A DNA stretch of 5,819 bases from CAZYBG01 sp964645155. GTDB lineage: Bacteria > Pseudomonadota > Alphaproteobacteria > Rhodobacterales > Rhodobacteraceae. Below are positions 1 through 5,819 of the stretch, in pieces. Location of the stretch: positions 1-5,819 of the forward strand of contig CAZYBG010000154.1 of the NCBI GenBank assembly GCA_964645155.1, in the 5' to 3' direction. A program made the position numbers and the translations under genes. The stretch's first letter is position 1, and each line of letters starts with the position of its first letter. Below the pieces are notes generated by a model. It was not told where the DNA came from. It was given only the letters and a program-made list of their open reading frames with translations, and searched no databases.

Positions 1-88
1 CTGGCGACCGCGCCGATGCCTGACCGGCGCGGCCGCGCGGATGCCGCGGAAACGCGCAACGGCCGGGTTTTCCGGCAGCCGGCGCCGG

Positions 89-110
89 CCGCGGGCACCT
101 GCGGACTTTT
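89..110 (+). terminator. Possible weak intrinsic terminator of an upstream gene
   Basis: CCGCGG (89-94) can pair with CTGCGG (99-104), using one G-U pair, around a GCAC loop. It is followed by ACTTTT. The stem is short and the T run is only four bases. It could end the unit upstream, or simply be a chance hairpin in GC-rich DNA. Confidence 0.22.
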
Positions 111-127
111 CAGGCTTGCGGTGATGT

Positions 128-139
128 GCCATGCATGGC
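128..139. repeat. Perfect 12-bp palindrome upstream of the permease gene
   Basis: GCCATGCATGGC is an exact self-complementary palindrome. It lies 34 bases before the chosen start of the first permease gene. A symmetric site here could be an operator for a dimeric regulator, but no regulator gene is in view. It also overlaps an alternative ATG start (135-137), so it would be coding if translation began earlier. Confidence 0.3.
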
Positions 140-154
140 CCGTCCTGGGGAAGC

Positions 155-161
155 GAAGGGG
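155..161 (+). promoter_or_regulatory. Candidate ribosome binding site for the first permease gene
   Basis: GAAGGGG lies 12 bases before the ATG at 174. It is purine-rich and the best Shine-Dalgarno-like sequence near any candidate start, although the spacing is longer than ideal. The alternative starts at 126 (GTG) and 135 (ATG) have no comparable sequence upstream. This favours 174. Confidence 0.4.
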
Positions 162-173
162 CCGCCGCCGATC

Positions 174-1073
174 ATGGATGCCAGTACCCGATGGGGCCGT
201 TTCCGACGGTCGGGGGCCGCGAACGGCCTGTTGCTGATCAGCCCGACCGCGCTCTACGCGCTCCTGATGCTGGCGATCCCGCTCGGCGCGATCCTGCTCT
301 ACTCGTTCCTCACCGACGGCTACCTGACGATCGAATGGCAGCCGACGCTGCAGAACTACTGGCAGGCATGGCTCTCGGCCGAGGAGGGGCCGCTCTACCG
401 GCAGGTGATGCTGCGCTCGCTCCTCGTTTCGGCGACGGTGACGCTCGTCACCGTGCTCCTCGCCTTTCCGGTCGCCTACTACGTCAGCTTCCATGTCCGC
501 CCCGAGCGCAAGTCGCTCTGGCTGTTCCTGATCACCATCCCGTTCTGGACGAGCTACCTGATCCGCGTCTTCCTCTGGAAGGTGATCCTCGGCTTCAACG
601 GCGTGGTGAACTCGTCGCTGATGGGCCTCGGGATCATCGACGAGCCGCTGACCTTCATCCTCTACAACGTCAACGCCGTCGTCATCACGCTGGCGCATGC
701 CTATGCGCCGTTCGCGATCCTGCCGATCTTCGTCGCGCTCGAGAAGATCGACCGCTCGCTGCTCGAGGCCGGCCAGGACCTCGGTGAATCGCGGCTGATG
801 ACGTTCTGGCGGGTGACGCTGCCGCTCGCCATGCCCGGCGTCGTCGCGGCGGTGCTGATCGTCTTCATCCCGACGATCGGCGACTACGTGACGCCGCAGC
901 TCGTCGGCGGCCCCGAAGGCCGGATGATCGCGAACGCGATCCAGCTGCAGTACCTCCGGCTCGACAACTATCCGCTCGGCTCGGCGCTGGCGGTCTCGGC
1001 GATGCTGATCGTGACGGCGGTCAGCCTCGTCTTCCTGTTCTTCACCCGGCGGTTCCTGAGGGTGAAGCAATGA
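174..1073 (+). CDS. potB: Spermidine/putrescine-type ABC transporter permease 1 (PotB/PotH family)
   Basis: This is an inner-membrane permease of a polyamine-type ABC importer; it pairs with the second permease to form the channel. From the ATG at 174 the product is 299 residues, close to the family's usual length of about 275-310. Hydrophobic segments lie near residues 19-46, 79-105, 115-140, 166-188, 222-240 and 269-291, consistent with six membrane spans. The cytoplasmic EAA loop that docks on the ATPase is clear at about 198-222 (EAGQDLGES followed by TLPLAMPG). The stretch IPFWTSYLIRVFLW near 122-135 is typical of PotB/PotH proteins. The frame also opens at a GTG (126) and an ATG (135), but the extra residues are Pro/Gly-rich and lack a good binding site, so I chose 174. 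The stop overlaps the next start as ATGA. Family assignment is strong. The substrate is inferred: polyamine, opine or a related cationic compound are all possible. Confidence 0.93.
   Translation: MDASTRWGRFRRSGAANGLLLISPTALYALLMLAIPLGAILLYSFLTDGYLTIEWQPTLQNYWQAWLSAEEGPLYRQVMLRSLLVSATVTLVTVLLAFPVAYYVSFHVRPERKSLWLFLITIPFWTSYLIRVFLWKVILGFNGVVNSSLMGLGIIDEPLTFILYNVNAVVITLAHAYAPFAILPIFVALEKIDRSLLEAGQDLGESRLMTFWRVTLPLAMPGVVAAVLIVFIPTIGDYVTPQLVGGPEGRMIANAIQLQYLRLDNYPLGSALAVSAMLIVTAVSLVFLFFTRRFLRVKQ
1058..1062 (+). promoter_or_regulatory. Ribosome binding site for the second permease gene
   Basis: GAGGG lies inside the end of the first permease gene, seven bases before the ATG at 1070. Spacing is good, and it supports coupled translation across the ATGA overlap. 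Confidence 0.6.
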
Positions 1074-1879
1074 GCCGGGGCACCGGGTTTCGCGTCTACG
1101 CGATCGTCTATCTCGTCTTCCTCTACGCGCCGATCATGCTGCTGCCGATCTTCGCGTTCAACGATTCCACGATCATCGCCTTCCCGCTGTCGGGCTTCAC
1201 CACCGCCTGGTTCCAGGAGCTGACGGCGATCCCGGCGCTGCACCAGTCGGTGAAGTTCAGCCTGATCATCGCCGTGTCCACCTCGATCCTCGCGACCTGC
1301 CTCGGCGTCTTCGCGGCCCGCGCCTCGACGCGCTACGACTTTCCCGGCAAGGCGCCGATCCTCGGCTTCATCATGCTGCCCCTGGTGCTGCCCGAGATCA
1401 TCGTCGCGGTCTCGCTGCTCGTCGTGCTCCTCGGGATCGGCATCGAGCTTTCGGCCTGGACGGTGATCCTCGGCCATGTGCTGATCTGCACGCCGTTCTC
1501 GATCGCGATCCTCAACTCGGCGTTCCTGTCGCTCGACCGCTCGCTCGAGGAAGCCGCGATCGACCTCGGCGAGACGCCGCTCTCGACGTTCCGGCTGATC
1601 ACGCTGCCGCTGATCATGCCGGGCATCATCGCGTCGCTGCTGATCACCTTCACGATCTCGCTCGACGAGTTCATCATCGCGTTCTTCCTGTCCTCGACCC
1701 AGCCGACGCTGCCGGTCTACATCTGGTCGCAGCTGCGCTTCCCGACGAAGCTGCCCTCGATCATGGCGCTCGGCACGATCCTCGTGGCGCTGTCGATCAC
1801 GCTTCTCATCATCGCCGAATACTTCCGCCGCCGCGGCGTCGCGCGCGCCGGCGGCAGGGACAGCGGAGGCTTCCTGTGA
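1070..1879 (+). CDS. potC: Spermidine/putrescine-type ABC transporter permease 2 (PotC/PotI family)
   Basis: This is the second inner-membrane permease of the importer, partner of the gene before it. The product is 269 residues, the normal length for PotC/PotI. Hydrophobic segments lie near residues 8-30, 62-83, 96-122, 129-151, 184-207 and 232-250. The first carries YLVFLYAPIMLLPIFAFN, a typical PotC amino-terminal signature. The EAA loop contacting the ATPase is at about 160-185 (EEAAIDLGET followed by ITLPLIMPG). SLDEFIIAFFLS near 197-208 is also characteristic of this subfamily. The ATG overlaps the upstream stop and the TGA overlaps the downstream GTG start, so the three genes are almost certainly cotranscribed and translationally coupled. 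No frameshift or missing segment is visible. Family is confident; exact substrate is not. Confidence 0.94.
   Translation: MSRGTGFRVYAIVYLVFLYAPIMLLPIFAFNDSTIIAFPLSGFTTAWFQELTAIPALHQSVKFSLIIAVSTSILATCLGVFAARASTRYDFPGKAPILGFIMLPLVLPEIIVAVSLLVVLLGIGIELSAWTVILGHVLICTPFSIAILNSAFLSLDRSLEEAAIDLGETPLSTFRLITLPLIMPGIIASLLITFTISLDEFIIAFFLSSTQPTLPVYIWSQLRFPTKLPSIMALGTILVALSITLLIIAEYFRRRGVARAGGRDSGGFL
1865..1869 (+). promoter_or_regulatory. Ribosome binding site supporting a GTG start for the ATPase gene
   Basis: GGAGG lies six bases before the GTG at 1876. This strong, well-spaced site decides the non-ATG start. It fits the protein beginning Met-Lys-Pro-Ile-Ile-Glu-Leu, a normal start for this ATPase family. 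Confidence 0.75.
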
Positions 1880-2961
1880 AACCGATCATCGAGCTGCGCG
1901 ACGTCCACAAGTACTATGGCGACTACCATGCGCTGCGCGGCATCACCGCCGATATCGGCGCCGGCGAGTTCTTCTCGCTGCTCGGGCCGTCGGGCTGCGG
2001 CAAGACCACCCTGCTCAGGACCATCGCCGGCTTCGAGGACGTGAGCCAGGGCACGATCCATGTCGACGGCAAGCTGATGGAGGGCGTGCCGCCGAACAAG
2101 CGCGTCACCAACATGGTGTTCCAGAGCTACGCGATCTTCCCGCACCTGACGGTGGCCGAGAACGTCGGCTTCGGGCTGCGCCGCGACCAGCGGCCGGCGG
2201 CCGAGAAGGCGAAGGCGGTGGCCGAGGCGCTGGAGATGGTGGGGCTCGGCGGCTATGGCGCGCGCGCGGCGCACGCGCTGTCGGGCGGCCAGCGGCAGCG
2301 CGTCGCGCTCGCCCGGGCGCTGATCCTGAAGCCCAAGGTGCTGCTGCTCGACGAGCCGCTCTCGGCGCTCGACAAGAAGCTGCGCGAGCAGATGCAGCAC
2401 GAGCTGCGCCGGCTGCAGCGACAGGTCGGCATCACCTTCATCCTGGTCACCCACGACCAGGAGGAGGCGCTGATCATGTCCGACCGGATCGCCGTGATGT
2501 TCGAGGGCCAGATCGCCCAGCTCGCCCCGCCGCAGGTGCTCTACCGCCGGCCGGTGTCGCGCCAGGTCGCCAACTTCATCGGTGTGATGAACTTCCTGCC
2601 GGCCTCGGTCTCGACCGCGAACGGCGCCGCCGTCGATGTCGAGGTGGCCGGCCTCGGCCGGGTCGAGATCGCAGCCGAGCAGTGCCCCGGCGGCGCCCGG
2701 GCCGGCGAGGCCAGCGTCGGCTTCCGCCCCGAGACGCTGACCGTGCTCTTCGAGGGCGAAAGCCCGCGCGGCCGGGTGTCCGAGGGCATGGTGAGCGGCG
2801 TGACCTATTATGGCGACATGACCTACTACGACGTCGCGCTCGACGGGGTCGGGACGCCGCTGACGATCTCGATGCGCAACCTCTTCGGCCGCCGGGTGCT
2901 GGAGGAGGGCGAGCGGACGCGCGTCGGCTGGGATCCCGGCGCCCTCGTCCTGTTCTGCTGA
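1876..2961 (+). CDS. potA: Spermidine/putrescine-type ABC transporter ATP-binding protein (PotA/PotG family)
   Basis: This is the cytoplasmic ATPase that powers the importer by dimerising on the EAA loops of the two permeases. The product is 361 residues, normal for the family. All nucleotide-binding motifs are intact: Walker A GPSGCGKTT at 37-45, Q-loop Gln83, signature LSGGQ at 135-139, Walker B VLLLDEP at 155-161, D-loop SALD at 163-166 and switch His193. The carboxy-terminal part from about 280 (VGFRPE, then GVTYYGDMTYYDV) looks like the TOBE regulatory domain found in PotA-, FbpC- and MalK-type ATPases. The gene starts with GTG overlapping the upstream TGA. The same domain layout occurs in iron(III), thiamine and phosphonate importers, but the PotB/PotC-like permeases favour a polyamine-type system. 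No substrate-binding protein gene lies downstream before glnE. Confidence 0.95.
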   Translation: MKPIIELRDVHKYYGDYHALRGITADIGAGEFFSLLGPSGCGKTTLLRTIAGFEDVSQGTIHVDGKLMEGVPPNKRVTNMVFQSYAIFPHLTVAENVGFGLRRDQRPAAEKAKAVAEALEMVGLGGYGARAAHALSGGQRQRVALARALILKPKVLLLDEPLSALDKKLREQMQHELRRLQRQVGITFILVTHDQEEALIMSDRIAVMFEGQIAQLAPPQVLYRRPVSRQVANFIGVMNFLPASVSTANGAAVDVEVAGLGRVEIAAEQCPGGARAGEASVGFRPETLTVLFEGESPRGRVSEGMVSGVTYYGDMTYYDVALDGVGTPLTISMRNLFGRRVLEEGERTRVGWDPGALVLFC

Positions 2962-2970
2962 GCAGGCCGC

Positions 2971-2983
2971 GGCCCTCCGGGCC
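2971..2983 (+). terminator. Possible hairpin at the end of the transporter operon
   Basis: GGCCC and GGGCC form a perfect 5-bp stem around a TCC loop, ten bases after the ATPase stop. There is no T run behind it, so it may be a 3' stabilising hairpin rather than a true intrinsic terminator. Confidence 0.25.
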
Positions 2984-2997
2984 ATGCCGCTTGCCGC

Positions 2998-3024
2998 GCG
3001 CCCTCGCCTTCTGCCCCAGGGCGC
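2998..3024. repeat. Inverted repeat with 7-bp arms
   Basis: GCGCCCT (2998-3004) pairs exactly with AGGGCGC (3018-3024) around a 13-base pyrimidine-rich loop. It stands directly before the longer palindrome and may form part of the same terminator-like or repeated block. Confidence 0.4.
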
Positions 3025-3031
3025 TCGGCGG

Positions 3032-3059
3032 CGGAAATCCTTCGGACGAAGGATTTCCG
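3032..3059. repeat. Perfect 12-bp inverted repeat, probable dispersed intergenic palindrome or terminator
   Basis: CGGAAATCCTTC (3032-3043) pairs exactly with GAAGGATTTCCG (3048-3059) around a GGAC loop. An exact 12-bp match with AAAT/ATTT in the arms stands out in this GC-rich setting. It sits between two genes on the same strand, as a terminator would, but has no T run on either side. From memory, similar palindromes next to GCCTCCGGCGGGGAT recur in Rhodobacteraceae intergenic regions, so a dispersed repeat that also ends or stabilises transcripts is a fair reading. Confidence 0.6.
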
Positions 3060-3128
3060 GGCCTCCGGCGGGGATGTTTGCCAGACGGGGAAGGACGGGG
3101 GCGGTTGACCGCATGCCGCCGGCGCGGC

Positions 3129-3133
3129 AGGGA
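3129..3133 (+). promoter_or_regulatory. Ribosome binding site that decides the glnE start
   Basis: AGGGA lies six bases before the ATG at 3140. Two in-frame upstream ATGs (3074 and 3113) have weaker or badly spaced purine runs, and the residues they would add look non-coding. This supports 3140. Confidence 0.5.
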
Positions 3134-3139
3134 TCGGGG

Positions 3140-5819
3140 ATGGACTTCGCCGACTTCGCCGCCCGCCTGACCCGCGCGCCGATCCCCCACGACCCCGACC
3201 GCGGCGCCGAGGCGGCGGCCGCCTTCGCCGGGCTGCCCGCCGCGCTCCGCGCCGTGGTCGCCGGCGCCGCGGGGTCGAGCCCCTATCTCGGCGGGCTCCT
3301 CGCGCGTGAGCGCGACTGGGCGGCGGCGGCGCTGTCGGGCGCGCCCGAAGCGGCGCTCGACGCCGTGCTGGCCGAGGTCGGCGCCCTGGCCGAGGACGAG
3401 CTGCCGGCCGGGCTCCGCCGTGCCAAGCGGCGCGTGGCGCTGCTCGCGGCGCTCGCCGATCTCGGCGGGGTCTGGCCGCTCGAGGCGGTGACCGGCGCGC
3501 TGACGCGCCTCGCCGATGCCGCGGTCGCCGCCGGCTTGAGCGCCTTCGTCGGCGCCGAGCTGCGGCGCGGCCGGATCCCCGGGCTCGACGCGGCGGCGCT
3601 GGCCGACGCGGCCGGCATGGTCGTCTTCGCGATGGGCAAGATGGGCGCCTTCGAGCTCAACTATTCCTCCGACATCGACCTGATCTGCCTCTTCGACGAG
3701 ACGCGGTTCGACCCCGGCGAGGCGCACGAGGCGCGCGCCGCCTTCATCCGCGCGACGCGCAGGCTGACGGCGCTGCTCTCCGACGTGACCGCCGACGGCT
3801 ACGTGTTCCGCACCGACCTCAGGCTGCGCCCCGATCCCTCGGTCACGCCGGTCTGCCTCGGGATGGAGGCGGCCGAGCGCTACTACGAAAGCATCGGCCG
3901 GACCTGGGAGCGCGCGGCCTGGATCAAGGCCAGGCCCTGCGCCGGCGACCTGGCCGGCGGGGCGCGGTTCCTGAAGCTGCTGACCCCCTTCGTCTGGCGC
4001 CGGCATCTCGACTTCGCCGCGATCCAGGACGCGCACGACATGCGGCTCAGGATCCGCGAGCACAAGGGGCTGCACGGCATCCACCTCGACGGCCACGACC
4101 TGAAGCTCGGCGCCGGCGGCATCCGCGAGATCGAGTTCTTCACCCAGACGCGGCAGCTGATCGCCGGCGGCCGCGATCCCGCGCTGCGGGTGGCGGGCAC
4201 GGTCGAGGGGCTGGCGCGCCTCGCCGCCGGGGGCTGGGTGCCCGAGGACGTCCGCGCCACGCTCGCCGACGACTACCGCGCCCATCGCGAGGCCGAGCAC
4301 CGGGTGCAGATGATCGCCGACCAGCAGACGCACGCGCTGCCGGCCGGCGACGAGGCCTGGGACCGCTTCGCCCGGCTCTGCGGCGCCGGCGACACCGGCG
4401 CCCTCCGCGCCGCGATCGAGGCGCGGCTCCGGCGCGTGCACGAGCTGACCGAGGGGTTCTTCGCGCCCGACGCGGCGCCGCCCGCCCCCGACCTTCCCGA
4501 AGGGCAGCGCGCCGTGGTCGACCGCTGGCGGACCTATCCGGCGCTGCGCTCGCCCCGCGCGCAGGAGACGTTCCGGCGGCTCCGGCCGCAGCTTCTGGGT
4601 CGCCTCCAGCGCGCCGCCCGGCCGGAGGAGGCGCTGGCGAGCCTCGACGGCTTCCTCGCCGGCCTGCCCGCCGGCGCGCAGCTCTTCGCGCTGTTCGAGG
4701 CGAACCCGCAGCTCATCGACCTGATCGTCGACATCGCCGCGACGGCGCCGGCGCTGGCCCGCTATCTCTCGCGCAACGCGGGCGTCCTCGACGCGGTGAT
4801 CGGCGGCGGCTTCTTCGCGCCCTGGCCGGGCGAGACCGCGCTCGCCGCCGCGCTCGCCGCCCGCCTCGCCGGGGTGCCCGACTACGAGCGCAGGCTCGAC
4901 GCCGCGCGGGTCTGGACCAAGGAGTGGCACTTCCGCATCGGCGTGCATCACCTGCGCGGCCTGATCGGCGCCGAGGAGGCGGGCCGGCAGTACGCCGCGC
5001 TCGCCGGGGCGGTGGTGCGGGCGGTGTTTCCCGCCGTCGCGGAGGAGTTCGCGGGCAAGCACGGCCCCGTGCCGGGGCGCGGCGCCGTGGTCGTCGGCAT
5101 GGGCTCGCTCGGCGCCGGCACGCTGACCGCGGGATCGGACCTGGACCTGATCGTGATATACGACCCGGACGGCGCCGAGACGTCCCAGGGGCCGCGGCCG
5201 CTGCCGCCGCGCAGCTACTATGCGCGGCTCACCCAGGCGCTGGTCACCGCGCTCTCCGCGCCGATGGCCGAGGGGCAACTCTACGATGTCGACATGCGGC
5301 TGCGCCCCTCGGGCCGCCAGGGCCCGGTCGCGACCTCGTTCGACGCCTTCCGCCAGTACCAGCGCGAGGAGGCCTGGACCTGGGAGCACCTGGCGCTGAC
5401 CCGGGCGCGGGTCGTCGCCGCCACAGGGGCCGGGGCGGATGCGGCGGCGCTGGGCGAGGCGATCGAGGCGTTCCGCCGCGAGCTGCTCGCCGCCCCCCGC
5501 GCGACGGCCGCGGTGCTGGCCGACGTGGCCGAGATGCGCGGCCGGCTCGCCGGGGCGAAGCCCGCCGAGGGCGAGTGGGATGTCCGGCGCGGCCCCGGCG
5601 CGATGACCGACATCGAGCTTCTGGCCGAGGCCGGGGCGCTGATCTCCGGCGCGCCGGCGCGCAGCGTCGCCGCGCAGCTCCGCGCCGGCGCGGCGGCGGG
5701 GCTGGTCGGCCCGGAGGCGGCGGCCGGCCTCGCCGCGACCTACCGGCTGTTCCAGGCGGTCCAGGCGGTGACCCGCCTCGTCACCGCCGTACCAAATGTT
5801 TGCTTGTCCCGGACCACCA
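3140..5819 (+). CDS. glnE: Bifunctional glutamine synthetase adenylyltransferase/adenylyl-removing enzyme, 3' end missing
   Basis: GlnE adds AMP to glutamine synthetase when nitrogen is plentiful and removes it by phosphorolysis when nitrogen is scarce, under control of PII signalling proteins in the cytoplasm. The visible part is 893 codons and remains open at the window edge. The amino-terminal adenylyl-removing domain has GKMG (166-169), SSDID with Asp178 and Asp180, and DLRLRPDPS from Asp226. The linked helical region contains GGIREIEFF at 326-334. The carboxy-terminal adenylyltransferase domain has GMGSLGAG from 653, GSDLD with Asp667 and Asp669, and DMRLRPSG from 718. So both active sites keep their metal-binding acidic residues. 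Family members are usually about 930-990 residues, so some 40-100 are missing. The last ten codons (884-893, VPNVCLSRTT) look unlike GlnE and use codons foreign to the rest of the gene; the true gene may be interrupted near 5789. It is separated from the transporter by a hairpin-rich gap. Confidence 0.96.
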   Translation, partial: MDFADFAARLTRAPIPHDPDRGAEAAAAFAGLPAALRAVVAGAAGSSPYLGGLLARERDWAAAALSGAPEAALDAVLAEVGALAEDELPAGLRRAKRRVALLAALADLGGVWPLEAVTGALTRLADAAVAAGLSAFVGAELRRGRIPGLDAAALADAAGMVVFAMGKMGAFELNYSSDIDLICLFDETRFDPGEAHEARAAFIRATRRLTALLSDVTADGYVFRTDLRLRPDPSVTPVCLGMEAAERYYESIGRTWERAAWIKARPCAGDLAGGARFLKLLTPFVWRRHLDFAAIQDAHDMRLRIREHKGLHGIHLDGHDLKLGAGGIREIEFFTQTRQLIAGGRDPALRVAGTVEGLARLAAGGWVPEDVRATLADDYRAHREAEHRVQMIADQQTHALPAGDEAWDRFARLCGAGDTGALRAAIEARLRRVHELTEGFFAPDAAPPAPDLPEGQRAVVDRWRTYPALRSPRAQETFRRLRPQLLGRLQRAARPEEALASLDGFLAGLPAGAQLFALFEANPQLIDLIVDIAATAPALARYLSRNAGVLDAVIGGGFFAPWPGETALAAALAARLAGVPDYERRLDAARVWTKEWHFRIGVHHLRGLIGAEEAGRQYAALAGAVVRAVFPAVAEEFAGKHGPVPGRGAVVVGMGSLGAGTLTAGSDLDLIVIYDPDGAETSQGPRPLPPRSYYARLTQALVTALSAPMAEGQLYDVDMRLRPSGRQGPVATSFDAFRQYQREEAWTWEHLALTRARVVAATGAGADAAALGEAIEAFRRELLAAPRATAAVLADVAEMRGRLAGAKPAEGEWDVRRGPGAMTDIELLAEAGALISGAPARSVAAQLRAGAAAGLVGPEAAAGLAATYRLFQAVQAVTRLVTAVPNVCLSRTT
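5752..5769 (+). repeat. Perfect 9-bp tandem duplication inside glnE
   Basis: CCAGGCGGT occurs twice in direct succession, giving Gln-Ala-Val-Gln-Ala-Val without changing the frame. It may be a harmless slippage duplication or the native helix sequence. It lies only about 20 bases before the composition change at the window end. Confidence 0.6.
5789..5819. other. Abrupt composition break at the end of glnE
   Basis: The last 31 bases are about 52% GC against well over 70% before them. Read in the glnE frame they use GTA, CCA, AAT and GTT; I noticed no other GTA or AAT codon in the genes here. The encoded VPNVCLSRTT does not resemble the usual GlnE carboxy-terminal region. Possible readings are the edge of an inserted element, a deletion junction or a chimeric read or contig end. 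The sequence is too short to identify. Confidence 0.4.

Larger units (their letters stand above)
1..173. other. Leader region upstream of the transporter operon, no supported gene
   Basis: No convincing gene is visible here. One frame reads Gly-Asp-Arg-Ala-Asp-Ala then TGA at 21-23, which could be the last codons of an upstream gene, but six residues cannot be identified. Other open frames are rich in Arg, Pro and Ala, as expected by chance at this GC content. The stretch holds several inverted repeats: GCCGG/CCGGC around a GTTTT loop (62-76), the palindrome GCCGGCGCCGGC (78-89), a hairpin followed by TTTT (89-110) and the palindrome GCCATGCATGGC (128-139). I could not place a convincing -35/-10 promoter. 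If the operon has its own promoter it should lie here; otherwise these genes are read through from an upstream gene, perhaps a binding protein. Confidence 0.5.
2962..3139. other. Hairpin-rich gap between the transporter operon and glnE
   Basis: This 178-base gap has no supported gene. It contains four inverted repeats: GGCCC/GGGCC (2971-2983), GCGCCCT/AGGGCGC (2998-3024), a perfect 12-bp stem (3032-3059) and a small GCGGT/ACCGC stem (3101-3112). The block after the long stem, GCCTCCGGCGGGGATGTTTG (3061-3080), resembles a sequence I recall as recurring between genes in Rhodobacteraceae. The layout suggests a transcript end for the transporter followed by a separate glnE unit. The TTGAC at 3105-3109 has no matching -10 at a suitable distance, so I do not call a promoter. 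Confidence 0.5.

Noticed and set aside
16..237. A 73-residue plus-strand open frame in the leader
   Set aside because: Arg/Gly-rich composition, no binding site before its start, no recognisable domain, and it overlaps the permease gene in another frame.
3074..3081. ATGTTTGC occurs both in the gap before glnE and in the odd tail at the window end (5796-5803), hinting at a repeat-mediated junction
   Set aside because: The flanks do not match beyond eight bases, which is too short to support recombination or a shared element.
3104..3109. GTTGAC before glnE as a possible -35 promoter box
   Set aside because: No AT-rich -10 hexamer lies 16-18 bases downstream; the next bases are GC-rich and already include the ribosome binding site.
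1717..3114. A 465-residue minus-strand open frame opposite the second permease and the ATPase
   Set aside because: Same cause: low-complexity Arg/Ala/His-rich product with no family signature, antisense to well-supported genes.
2682..3170. A 162-residue plus-strand open frame overlapping the ATPase end, the gap and the glnE start
   Set aside because: It begins inside the ATPase gene in another frame, gives an Arg/Pro-rich product and runs straight through the palindromic repeats.
2576..5389. A 937-residue open frame on the minus strand, opposite glnE and the end of the ATPase gene
   Set aside because: It is a shadow frame. In high-GC genes with G/C at the third codon position, the antisense frame rarely meets stops. 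Its product is rich in Arg, Gly, Ala, Pro, Glu and His with no recognisable domain, while the plus strand encodes clear PotA and GlnE.
5799..5819. The window ends in CCACCA after GTCCCGGA, loosely like the 3' end of a tRNA gene
   Set aside because: No T-arm, anticodon arm or matching acceptor strand is present upstream, so there is no tRNA support; CCA here is most likely chance.

Overview
The window is very GC-rich (roughly 70-75% by eye) and nearly all coding on the plus strand. Codons end overwhelmingly in G or C, and there are long spurious antisense reading frames, as expected for a high-GC alphaproteobacterium. The GlnE sequence style, and an intergenic block containing GCCTCCGGCGGGGAT beside a hairpin, resemble Rhodobacteraceae (Rhodobacter/Paracoccus-type genomes). 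That placement is from memory of the family, not from a search.

Layout: positions 1-173 are a leader with several GC-rich inverted repeats and no gene I can support. Next come three tightly coupled genes of a spermidine/putrescine-type ABC importer: permease 1 (PotB/PotH family, 174-1073), permease 2 (PotC/PotI family, 1070-1879) and the ATPase (PotA/PotG family, 1876-2961). Each junction is a 4-base start/stop overlap (ATGA, then GTGA), so they are almost certainly one translationally coupled operon. The periplasmic substrate-binding protein that such an importer needs is not in the window; it may lie just upstream.

A 178-base gap (2962-3139) follows, holding several inverted repeats, including a perfect 12-bp stem at 3032-3059. 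After it, glnE (3140 to the window end) encodes the bifunctional glutamine synthetase adenylyltransferase/adenylyl-removing enzyme, with both nucleotidyltransferase domains and their paired aspartates visible. The frame is open at the last base, so the gene is partial here.

Together the genes cover uptake of a small, probably cationic nitrogen compound and post-translational control of nitrogen assimilation. The hairpin-rich gap suggests glnE is a separate transcription unit, so the functional link is only suggestive. I see no mobile element, CRISPR array, RNA gene or clearly new system. The oddest signal is the last ~31 bases, where composition and codon use change abruptly and the GlnE-like sequence appears to stop.
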